Of a stretch of 64,000 nt of DNA, positions 53,494 through 60,055 are shown one piece after another. The DNA lies in NCBI GenBank assembly GCA_964446585.1, contig CAYUPI010000018.1, positions 41,072 through 105,071 of the forward strand, given 5' to 3'. The first letter of the stretch is position 1; every line of letters starts with the position of its first letter. This DNA comes from CAYUPI01 sp964446585 (GTDB taxonomy: Bacteria; Verrucomicrobiota; Verrucomicrobiia; Limisphaerales; UBA8199). The position numbers and the translations under genes were made by a program. The notes beneath the pieces were generated by a model. The model searched no databases and was not told the origin of the DNA. It saw only the letters and a program-made list of their open reading frames with translations.

Positions 53494-54078
53494 ATGCTCA
53501 CTCAATTAACTACCGTTAAGGTGCGTCTCGCCCTGACGGTCACTGACTACGACGCGTTGCTCACCAACGCAATCAAGGCCATCAGCGCGCGCTTCGATAA
53601 CGAGTGCAATCGCGCGCTGGCGCGCACGGTGAATGCCCTGCACGAATTCGACGCGGATGAAATCGAGCTTCGGCCACCGTGTTATCCGATCGAAAGCGTC
53701 AGCAAGTTCGAAATCAAATCCAACGAGGTGGATGGTTGGAGCGAACAAACCGGGGTCGAGTTTCTCATGCGCGGCCAATGCGTCGTCTCTTTGGCCCGGC
53801 CCCTCAACCCTCAACTTTCAACACTCAACCTGGCCCGAATCACCTACACCGGCGGCTACGTGTTGCCCGGCGCGACGCCGGGCGCGGGCCAGACGGCGTT
53901 GCCAGACGACCTCGAGCAGGCCGCCGTCGAGCAAGTGGCTTATTGGTTTCGGAACCGGGACAAGCTGGGCCTGGTGCGTATCTGGCCCCACGACGGGACC
54001 TACGAAGGCTTCGCTCAGTTGGACCTGCTGCGCGAGGTCAAGGCCGTCCTCCGAAAATATGTAAGATGGAGCGTGTGA
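53494..54078 (+). CDS. Head-tail connector protein (gp6-like)
   Basis: A 194-residue protein of the phage gp6/DUF3168-like adaptor group. It begins LTQLTTVKVRLALTVTDYDA, the usual beta/alpha start of HK97 gp6-type connectors, and continues LLTNAIKAISARFDNECNRA and LEQAAVEQVAYWFRNRDKLG. An ACTCTCAACTTTC-word insertion (LNPQLSTLNLARI) lies near residue 110. It is the last structural gene of the module; no tail genes follow. Confidence 0.7.
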   Translation: MLTQLTTVKVRLALTVTDYDALLTNAIKAISARFDNECNRALARTVNALHEFDADEIELRPPCYPIESVSKFEIKSNEVDGWSEQTGVEFLMRGQCVVSLARPLNPQLSTLNLARITYTGGYVLPGATPGAGQTALPDDLEQAAVEQVAYWFRNRDKLGLVRIWPHDGTYEGFAQLDLLREVKAVLRKYVRWSV

Positions 54079-54109
54079 AGTCCGTGCCTGCGGTGAGAGG
54101 ATGGGTTCG

Positions 54110-54306
54110 AACCCCGTAGGGGTGGCCTGTTTATAGGGTGAACCGTCAACCCCTTCTTTGCTTTTTGTTTTTCGGCGGCCCCGCCCATTCCCGATGCCGA
54201 ATTGGATTGGGTTCGCCTGGAAGGGCAGAATGGGCGGGGCCGCCGCAAAACAAAAAGAATAATTTGTGGTTCTCCGTAACTATAAACAGGCCACCCCTAC
54301 GGGGTT
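54110..54306. mobile_element. MITE-like element with 25-27-bp terminal inverted repeats
   Basis: Perfect 25-bp terminal inverted repeats (54112-54136 and 54280-54304; extended to 27 bp with the flanking AA/TT) enclose a second 30-bp nearly perfect inverted pair (CTTTTTGTTTTTCGGCGGCC start at 54161; GGGCGGGGCCGCC near 54231). It has no coding capacity. It is about 197 bases long and lies between the phage connector and the GH31 gene. No clear target-site duplication is visible. Confidence 0.75.
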
Positions 54307-54352
54307 TTGAGCCAAAACCCAAACAGCTTCGCGAACCCCAATTCCGTCTCGT

Positions 54353-56350
54353 TTACTTGGCGAAAACTAAATATTTTCCTTCGGTGTAATCGCGCGTCTT
54401 GATAATCAACCGCTGGTCCGTGGCGTCAAATTTCCAGGCTGCGCCCTCGGCCAGGTCCGCGCCGTCCAGGGTTACCTTCGACGGCTTTTGCTTGGCCAGA
54501 ATCCGCAGAATGTGCGGCTCGCGCTTACCCGAAAACTCGATCCCGAGCTGCCTCGTCCCGTCCACCTTGACGGTGGTTGACTGGGGCTTGGGATGACTCT
54601 CAGGATGCCACAAGGTGAACTCGCTTTGGCCGGCCGGATAGATGAGCCAGGTGGTGAATCCCGCCGAGTCCTGGTCGCCGAGCCCGGTGTACGCGCGCGT
54701 GACTTTCAACGGCACGACCGCGCCCTCGCGGACGAACACCGGGTATTCGTCCAGCGGGAAATCGCGCGTGACCTGCCCCGGACCCGGCAGCATGTTGCGG
54801 TCGTCGAAGAGGTAACGCCATTTGCCGGGCGGCAGCTCGACCGTGCGTGTGAGTTTGTCCTCATGAATGGGAGCGACCAGGAAATCGTCGCCGAACATGT
54901 AGTGGAATTTTCCCTGGGGCAGCGGCCGCATGAGGGGCGGCCCGCCGTTGTGGCAGGCCACGACGTGCGAGTACAGGTATGGCACCAGCTCGGTATGCAG
55001 CCAGGAGAATTTTCTGATGATCTCCAGCTCCGGCTGCGTACGTTTCCAGAGCCGGCGCTCGCCGTGGCCGCCGTTCAGGAAGAATCCGCAGAACGCCGAG
55101 AATTCGGCCCAGCGTATATATATATTAGGCGCGATCTCGTCCTTGCCGGCGGCCGTGCCGAACTCGTCGCTCGGAGGAGCGCGCCCGCCCTCGGGCGCAG
55201 CAGACTCGGGTGGATTCAATCTGCTGGAGTCGTCCCGCCCGCTGGTTCCTTGGGACGTTGCTGCGCCCGAGGACGGGCGCACTCCAGTTTTCGCCTTCGA
55301 TTTCCACCCAGCCAACAGCGCGGCCGTCGCAGGGCCGACGTCGTCGGGATTGCTGCGGCCGTGGTAACCGGCCACGTCGCTGCCGATGACGCAATAGCCG
55401 AGCCGTGCGCTGTCGAGGATGTCGGTCAGGGCTCCCTCGAGGCCACGTTGCTTGTAATTCCACGTGTGCCGATTGTCGCCCACCCAGGTGACAGTCGCGG
55501 CGTCCAGCGGGGAAAAACCTTCCGGATGGCTCCAGGGCTGGTCTTTGGCTCGCACCATGATGACGAACTCCGGATTTTGGCTCTGGCCGAACGCCAGCTC
55601 ATCGCGGGCATAATGATCCATGTATTGGCGCGTAGTCATCCAGCCCGAATGCGTGCGATTGAAGGGCACCGGCAGCTTGCCGATGTGGCCGGAGAAAAAG
55701 GTGTCGCAGCCGTCCAGTTTCCAGCCATCCACACCCCAATCGAGCACCTGCTGCTGGAGGCCCTGCCACCATTTCATCGCGTCGGGATTGCTGTAATCGA
55801 TGAACCCGCCCCGGCCTTTCCACCAGCGGAACTGATAGCCGCCGCCCGCGAGGTAGCCCTTGGAACGTGCTTCCTCGAAGAACTCCCGCGAGTCGGTAAT
55901 CTTGGTGTCCTTGCTGAAACTGTTCACCATGCACGTCATCCAGAGGACGACCCGGTAGCCCTGGTCCTGCAAGCCGCGAAAGAATTTCTCCGGCTCCGGG
56001 TAGCGGGATTCATCGACCTTGAAATCGTTGTAGCGCCAGCTCCAGGGGCTGTCGATGAGGATGGTGCGCACGGGGATGTCGTATGTGGCGTAGCCTTCGA
56101 GCAGCTCTTTGACGTAGGCCTCGGTGTTGACGTCATCCTCCCACAGCCAGCATTCGAGCGCCCAAGGCGGAGTCAGCGGCACGCGGCCATGACGGGATTG
56201 GTTGAAGGGCACGCCCCAGAACGGCAGGACATAGACGAAATAAATGAGCGCGACCAGGAGCAGGAGGAGAACGAGAAAAGCGCGCGCGACGCGGAACCAC
56301 AGGCGGCGTTTTTTGGGCGGGGCGGGTGTTGGTTGGACAGCGTCGGGCAT
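54353..56350 (-). CDS. Glycoside hydrolase family 31 (membrane-anchored)
   Basis: About 665 residues. One membrane segment near residues 18-42 (FRVARAFLVLLLLLVALIYF) follows a proline-rich N-terminus. The GH31 catalytic core is TILIDSPWSWRYNDFKVDES, VVLWMTCMVNSF, GVDGWKLDGCDTFFSGHIG (nucleophile Asp in KLDG), TWVGDNRHTW (acid/base Asp) and LGYCVIGSDVAGYHGRSN. After the barrel a 62-residue segment (AKTGVRPSSGAATSQGTSGR onward) is encoded by a REP-like hairpin inserted in frame. The C-terminal beta domains follow normally. Probable periplasm-facing alpha-glycosidase. Confidence 0.86.
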   Translation of the reverse strand: MPDAVQPTPAPPKKRRLWFRVARAFLVLLLLLVALIYFVYVLPFWGVPFNQSRHGRVPLTPPWALECWLWEDDVNTEAYVKELLEGYATYDIPVRTILIDSPWSWRYNDFKVDESRYPEPEKFFRGLQDQGYRVVLWMTCMVNSFSKDTKITDSREFFEEARSKGYLAGGGYQFRWWKGRGGFIDYSNPDAMKWWQGLQQQVLDWGVDGWKLDGCDTFFSGHIGKLPVPFNRTHSGWMTTRQYMDHYARDELAFGQSQNPEFVIMVRAKDQPWSHPEGFSPLDAATVTWVGDNRHTWNYKQRGLEGALTDILDSARLGYCVIGSDVAGYHGRSNPDDVGPATAALLAGWKSKAKTGVRPSSGAATSQGTSGRDDSSRLNPPESAAPEGGRAPPSDEFGTAAGKDEIAPNIYIRWAEFSAFCGFFLNGGHGERRLWKRTQPELEIIRKFSWLHTELVPYLYSHVVACHNGGPPLMRPLPQGKFHYMFGDDFLVAPIHEDKLTRTVELPPGKWRYLFDDRNMLPGPGQVTRDFPLDEYPVFVREGAVVPLKVTRAYTGLGDQDSAGFTTWLIYPAGQSEFTLWHPESHPKPQSTTVKVDGTRQLGIEFSGKREPHILRILAKQKPSKVTLDGADLAEGAAWKFDATDQRLIIKTRDYTEGKYLVFAK
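55176..55285. repeat. RAYT-2-type REP-like hairpin inside the GH31 gene
   Basis: Arms at 55176-55202 and 55259-55285 are 27-base inverted repeats with two mismatches, core GGAG(C/T)GCGCCCG, related to the GGGCGCACTCC ends of the elements at 56441-56527 and 57248-57375. The insertion is translated in frame without a stop. Confidence 0.75.
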
Positions 56351-56440
56351 ACAGGGCGGTTTGCGTTCGGCAGGATAATCTCCGCCGTGGCTCGGCACAA
56401 CTTCAAGGTGGGGTGTGCTACTCGGAGCCGGACCGCGCTA

Positions 56441-56527
56441 AGCGTTTGGAGTGCGTAGAGCTTGCTCCCGCTGTTGTGCGTGGTGGGTCTTTGGAAAGCG
56501 CCGGCAAGCCGGGCGCACTCCAAACGC
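56441..56527. repeat. REP element flanking RAYT-2 (downstream side)
   Basis: 14-bp perfect inverted arms GCGTTTGGAGTGCG (56442-56455) and CGCACTCCAAACGC (56514-56527) bracket a 58-base core. Thirty bases of that core, beginning GCTTGCTCCCGCTG at 56460, are repeated exactly at 57266-57295. Confidence 0.85.
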
Positions 56528-56562
56528 CTCGCGCATCAGGCGGCCCGTGCGAAGTCGCGCCT

Positions 56563-57174
56563 TCAAAAATCATCCTCTACCTTGACGGCGTCGATTTTGA
56601 AGCGGTAAATCGTTTTGACCTGAGCGGCAGAGGCCGTGCGCTCGAACCATGCCGCCGAGCACCACGGGTACTGGTTGGCGACCGGCACTAATCCGTGCTT
56701 TACCGGGTTTTGATGGACGTAGTTGAGTCGCGCCAGGTAGGAGTGTTGGTGGGTCAGCCGCGTGTCCCAAAAGTTGTACCACACCGCGCGGCCTTCAATC
56801 CCGTCCCTCCGGTTGAGTTCGATGGCCGACTGCGAGTGCAGTTCCCGCAGAAACTCGCTCATGGGTGCCGAATCCGGCGCGCCCCGAGCTACGAAGTGAT
56901 AGTGGTTTGCGAGTACCGCCCAGGCTTCGAGTTGCCAGACACATTCCCTGGCAATGGACAATAGCATCCTCTCCACCAAATCGAGCTTGGCAGGCGTGTC
57001 GAACAGGCGCTGTTTGTGCAGTGTGCCCGCGGTGACGATGTAGATGCCGTGCTCAGTTAGCCGATGGACTGGCGCGTGGGGCCAGTCTTTAGGTGGGAGT
57101 TTATGGCGAACGTCTTTGTTGACGACCGGCCGGAGCGAGAAGCTAGCCGGTCCCGCCGGCAAGTAGTCGTCCAT
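56563..57174 (-). CDS. REP-associated tyrosine transposase-like protein (RAYT-2)
   Basis: A 203-residue Y1 (HUH) transposase-like protein starting MDDYLPAGPASFSLRP. Family landmarks are the N-terminal strand TEHGIYIVTAGTLHKQRLF, the metal-binding HUH motif NHYHFVARGAP, and the C-terminal YVHQNPVKHGLVPVANQYPW with the catalytic Tyr region. RAYTs are single-copy domesticated IS200-related transposases that move REP sequences. The gene is bracketed by two REP elements with identical cores, the classical REPtron arrangement. The longer frame to 57432 reads through the right-hand REP and is not needed. Confidence 0.82.
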   Translation of the reverse strand: MDDYLPAGPASFSLRPVVNKDVRHKLPPKDWPHAPVHRLTEHGIYIVTAGTLHKQRLFDTPAKLDLVERMLLSIARECVWQLEAWAVLANHYHFVARGAPDSAPMSEFLRELHSQSAIELNRRDGIEGRAVWYNFWDTRLTHQHSYLARLNYVHQNPVKHGLVPVANQYPWCSAAWFERTASAAQVKTIYRFKIDAVKVEDDF

Positions 57175-57247
57175 GGACGCGCACTGTAGAGCCGGTGTGC
57201 TAGCAATTAAAGCGCAATCAGCAGCATCTGCAGGCGGAATCGCGGCA

Positions 57248-57375
57248 GCGTTTGGAGTGCGGGGAGCTTGCTCCCGCTGTTGTGCGTGGTGGGTCGTTGG
57301 AAAGCGGCGGCCCGTCCTCCGTAGCAGCACTGCGGAGGGTGGAGAGGGTGGACAAGCCGGGCGCACTCTCCCGCG
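57248..57375. repeat. REP element flanking RAYT-2 (upstream side)
   Basis: Begins with the same GCGTTTGGAGTGCG arm at 57248-57261 and a 30-base core identical to the other side at 57266-57295, then a GTCCTCCG / CGGAGG hairpin near 57313-57338 and GGGCGCACTCTC at its end. It is longer than the left copy by an extra internal hairpin. Confidence 0.8.
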
Positions 57376-57456
57376 GGGCGGGACTTCGCGCTTCAGGTGG
57401 AGTCGATGGTTGCGCATTGACCGGTGGGCCATTTTCCCATCCTATGTTCCACGCGA

Positions 57457-59172
57457 ATGAATTGTCAGTCCCGCTCGTTGCTGCTGCTCTCTCTAATCTT
57501 CCTCGTCCTCGTTCTCTTCCTCGGGTCCTGCGCGGGGGCGGTCGGCACGCTCACCTTCAACAAAGACGTCGCGCCGATTGTGTTCCAGCGCTGCGCCGGT
57601 TGCCATCGCCCCGGCCAGGCCGCGCCCTTCAGCCTCCTGTCCTATGCCGACGTCAAGAAACGCTCAAAACAGATCGGCGAAGTCGTCGAGAAACGGTACA
57701 TGCCGCCGTGGCTGCCGGAACGAGGCGTCGCCGAGTTCCTCCACGACCGCAGCTTGAGCGCCGAACAGATCGGCGTCATCCGCCAATGGGTGGCCGATGG
57801 AGCTGTGGAAGGCGCCGCGGCCGATCTGCCGCCGCTGCCGAAATGGACCGAAGGCTGGCGCCTGGGCACGCCCGATTTGGTTGTGAAAGTCGCGGCGCCA
57901 TACATGCTCCCGGCGGAAGGCAAAGACGTCTATCACAACCTGGTCGTGCCGATCCCGTTGACCGAACGCAAATACGTGCAGGGCATCGAATTTGTGCCGG
58001 GTAACTGGAAAGTGGTGCACCACGCGTTTGTGGAGGTGGACCCGACGCGTGTCTGCCGCGTTCAAGCCGCCAAGGCTAATCCGCCGGGCTTCGACGGGAT
58101 GTTTCTGCCGGAAACGGCCATCATGCCGGGCGGCCAGTTCCTGAGCTGGCAACCCGGGCGCGAACCGCAGATGGGGCCGGAGGGGCTGGCCTGGGCGTTG
58201 GAACCCAACACCGATCTCGTCTTGCAGTTGCATCTGCATCCGAGCGGCAAGCCTGAGCCGGTGCAGCCCGCCGTCGCCTTTTATTTCACGTCGCAGGCGC
58301 CGACCAATTCGCCGGTGCGCATCAACCTCAACGCGCTGCGCATCGATATTCCGCCCGGCGCCGCCGATTACGCCGTTGATGACACCTACACGCTGCCGAT
58401 CGACGTAAACGTGATTGGCGTCGGGCCGCATGCGCATTACCTGGGCAAACGTGTCGAAGGTTCCGCCCGTCTGCCCGGTGGAGCTCGCCGCGAGCTGTTG
58501 CTGATCAAAGATTGGGATTTCAACTGGCAGGGCGAGTTCCGCTACGCCAAACCGATATTTCTGCCCAAAGGCACGACACTGACGATGCGCTGGACCTTCG
58601 ACAACTCGACCAACAACGTTCGCAATCCCAGCCAGCCGCCCAGACGCGTCCGGCATGGTTCGCAAACGACCGACGAAATGGCCGAACTCTGGTTTCAACT
58701 TTTGCCGTGCCAGGCCAGCGACCGGACGATCCTCGAACAGGATTTTTATCTGCACCTGGGAAACCTCGCCATCGATTACAACGAAACGCTCCTGAAGGGA
58801 AATCCGACGAATGCCGAAGCCCACACCAAGGCGGGCCGCGCGCAGCTCCTGTTCAACCAGGTGCAACAGGCGCTGGACCATTTTCAGTCGGCGGTCCGCG
58901 CCGACCCGAATTACGACAAAGCCTGGTACGAGATGGGATTTGTGTATTTGCGACAGAATCGGATGGTCGAAGCGCAGCAGGCGTTCGAAAACGTCGTGCG
59001 GATCAATCCGGATGATTATCAGGCCGAGGGGAGTCTGGGTCTAATCTATTACCGGAGAGCGCAATTGGATCTGGCCGAGCTGCATTGCCGTGCGGCGTTG
59101 CGGATTAACCCGGATGATCCGGTGGCGTCGAGAAACCTGGCGCGGGTGTTGAAAGCGCGGGGAAGAAGATAG
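57457..59172 (+). CDS. Lipoprotein with cytochrome c, copper-monooxygenase-like and TPR domains
   Basis: 571 residues starting at 57457 (the frame is open from 57424). N-terminal signal ends in a lipobox LGSC (Cys25). A c-type heme motif CAGCH lies at 46-50 with FQRCAGCHRPGQAAPFSLL. A two-domain copper-binding region resembles peptidylglycine monooxygenase-like folds: VVHHAFVEV, LQLHLHPSG, VGPHAHYLG (His pairs) and DEMAELWFQL (Met). The C-terminal 120 residues are TPR repeats (LLFNQVQQALDHFQSAVRAD, AWYEMGFVYLRQNRMVEAQQ). Likely an extracytoplasmic redox enzyme common in planctomycetes and Verrucomicrobiota. Substrate unknown. Confidence 0.8.
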   Translation: MNCQSRSLLLLSLIFLVLVLFLGSCAGAVGTLTFNKDVAPIVFQRCAGCHRPGQAAPFSLLSYADVKKRSKQIGEVVEKRYMPPWLPERGVAEFLHDRSLSAEQIGVIRQWVADGAVEGAAADLPPLPKWTEGWRLGTPDLVVKVAAPYMLPAEGKDVYHNLVVPIPLTERKYVQGIEFVPGNWKVVHHAFVEVDPTRVCRVQAAKANPPGFDGMFLPETAIMPGGQFLSWQPGREPQMGPEGLAWALEPNTDLVLQLHLHPSGKPEPVQPAVAFYFTSQAPTNSPVRINLNALRIDIPPGAADYAVDDTYTLPIDVNVIGVGPHAHYLGKRVEGSARLPGGARRELLLIKDWDFNWQGEFRYAKPIFLPKGTTLTMRWTFDNSTNNVRNPSQPPRRVRHGSQTTDEMAELWFQLLPCQASDRTILEQDFYLHLGNLAIDYNETLLKGNPTNAEAHTKAGRAQLLFNQVQQALDHFQSAVRADPNYDKAWYEMGFVYLRQNRMVEAQQAFENVVRINPDDYQAEGSLGLIYYRRAQLDLAELHCRAALRINPDDPVASRNLARVLKARGRR

Positions 59173-59183
59173 GGCGCAAGATA

Positions 59184-59354
59184 GGTAGGGCGCGCTGTCC
59201 CCAGCGCGCCGCGTCGATCTTATCATTAGCCGGCGCGTTGAGGACAACGCGCCCTACCAACGCGGTGCGTTGAGGACAACGCGCCCTACCAACGCGGTGC
59301 GTTGAGGACAACGCGCCCTACCAACGCGGCGCGTTGAGGACAACGCGCCCTACC
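59184..59354. repeat. REP array beside RAYT-1 (upstream side)
   Basis: A 27-bp REP (GGTAGGGCGCGCTG start) at 59184-59210 faces a related REP at 59232-59258 (GGCGCGTTGAGGACAA start). After these come three more tandem copies with a 32-base period (59259-59290, 59291-59322, 59323-59354), each starting AACGCGG. The arms fold individually (GGCGCG stem) and head-to-head, a BIME-like structure. Confidence 0.88.
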
Positions 59355-59400
59355 CATTTCGTGCTTGCCATCACGATGGCTGTGCTGTTATCGCGGGGAC

Positions 59401-59871
59401 ATGGAACGTGCCGTGCGCAAACGTCTCCCGCACGAGATTCCAGAATGGGTCGCTGAGGGGAGCTTCTTCTTCATCACGATTGACTGCGAGCCGCAAAATT
59501 ACAATCACCTCTGCCGTGCGGGTACTGGCGATGCTGTCCTCGAAGCCGCAGCCTATTATCACGAGCACCTGCTCTGGCACTGTCGGTTGCTGCTGCTTAT
59601 GCCCGATCATGTCCATGCAATCATCACCTTTCCACGCGAGCCGGGAATGAAACATGCCGTTTCTCAGTGGAAGAAATTTCTCGCCCGGTTCCACAAGGTG
59701 TCCTGGCAGAGGGATTTCTTCGATCATCGATTGCGCGATCACCACGAGGAAAGTGAGAAAATTGAGTACACCGAGAAAAATCCCGTGCGCAAAGGACTGT
59801 GTGAACGACCGGAGGATTGGCCTTGGGTATATCGGCCCGCGGACAGGCTACCACCGAGACTTGGATATTAG
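59401..59871 (+). CDS. REP-associated tyrosine transposase (RAYT-1)
   Basis: A 156-residue IS200-related Y1 transposase. The HUH motif is MPDHVHAIITF, preceded by YYHEHLLWHCRLLLL. The C-terminal catalytic region is KIEYTEKNPVRKGLCERPED, with the Tyr of the KIEY segment as the probable nucleophile, and WPWVYRPADR completes the RAYT signature. It lies between a REP array and a REP pair with matching 27-bp hairpins, so it is probably the mobiliser of the GGTAGGGCG REP family, one copy of which also lies in the phage module at 47142-47244. Confidence 0.88.
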   Translation: MERAVRKRLPHEIPEWVAEGSFFFITIDCEPQNYNHLCRAGTGDAVLEAAAYYHEHLLWHCRLLLLMPDHVHAIITFPREPGMKHAVSQWKKFLARFHKVSWQRDFFDHRLRDHHEESEKIEYTEKNPVRKGLCERPEDWPWVYRPADRLPPRLGY

Positions 59872-59921
59872 GGAGTCATGCAATGCGGAAGAGTTCGCCG
59901 CGGACGCCATGGCGCCAGATA

Positions 59922-59994
59922 GGTAGGGCGCGCTGTCCCCAGCGCGCCGGTTTATGATGAGATACGCGGCGCGTTGAGGACAACGCGCCCTACC
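59922..59994. repeat. REP pair beside RAYT-1 (downstream side)
   Basis: A 27-bp REP identical to the one at 59184 lies at 59922-59948, and its related partner (GGCGCGTTG start) at 59968-59994, inverted to it. Together with 59184-59354 it brackets the RAYT gene. Confidence 0.88.
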
Positions 59995-60006
59995 ACAATA
60001 AAGAAA

Positions 60007-60030
60007 CGGCCGGCCCAGAAGGGCCGGCCG
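60007..60030 (-). terminator. Rho-independent terminator of the giant secreted-protein gene
   Basis: CGGCCGGCCC (60007-60016), loop AGAA, GGGCCGGCCG (60021-60030) form a perfect 10-bp GC stem. On the minus strand the stem is followed by TTTCTTTATT. It lies 26 bases past the stop at 60056. Confidence 0.75.
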
Positions 60031-60055
60031 TCGTGCGTAGAACCGCTTTATCCCT

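Noticed and set aside
44330..54078. Intact prophage
   Set aside because: No integrase, repressor, replication, tail or att sites can be found in or near the cluster within the window.
54105..54125. tRNA gene 3' end (GGTTCGAACC T-arm-like)
   Set aside because: No acceptor, D or anticodon arms can be built upstream; the sequence belongs to the end of the MITE-like element.
54593..56458. Long plus-strand open frame (621 codons) opposite the GH31 gene
   Set aside because: No domain is visible; the minus strand carries all GH31 motifs.
57664..58881. Long minus-strand open frame (405 codons) opposite the heme/copper protein
   Set aside because: It is the shadow of a gene with a clear signal peptide, CxxCH motif and TPR repeats.
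59227..59354. CRISPR-like tandem array with regular 32-base spacing
   Set aside because: Units are contiguous with almost no variable spacer sequence and each folds as a REP hairpin; no cas gene is nearby. It is a tandem REP array.
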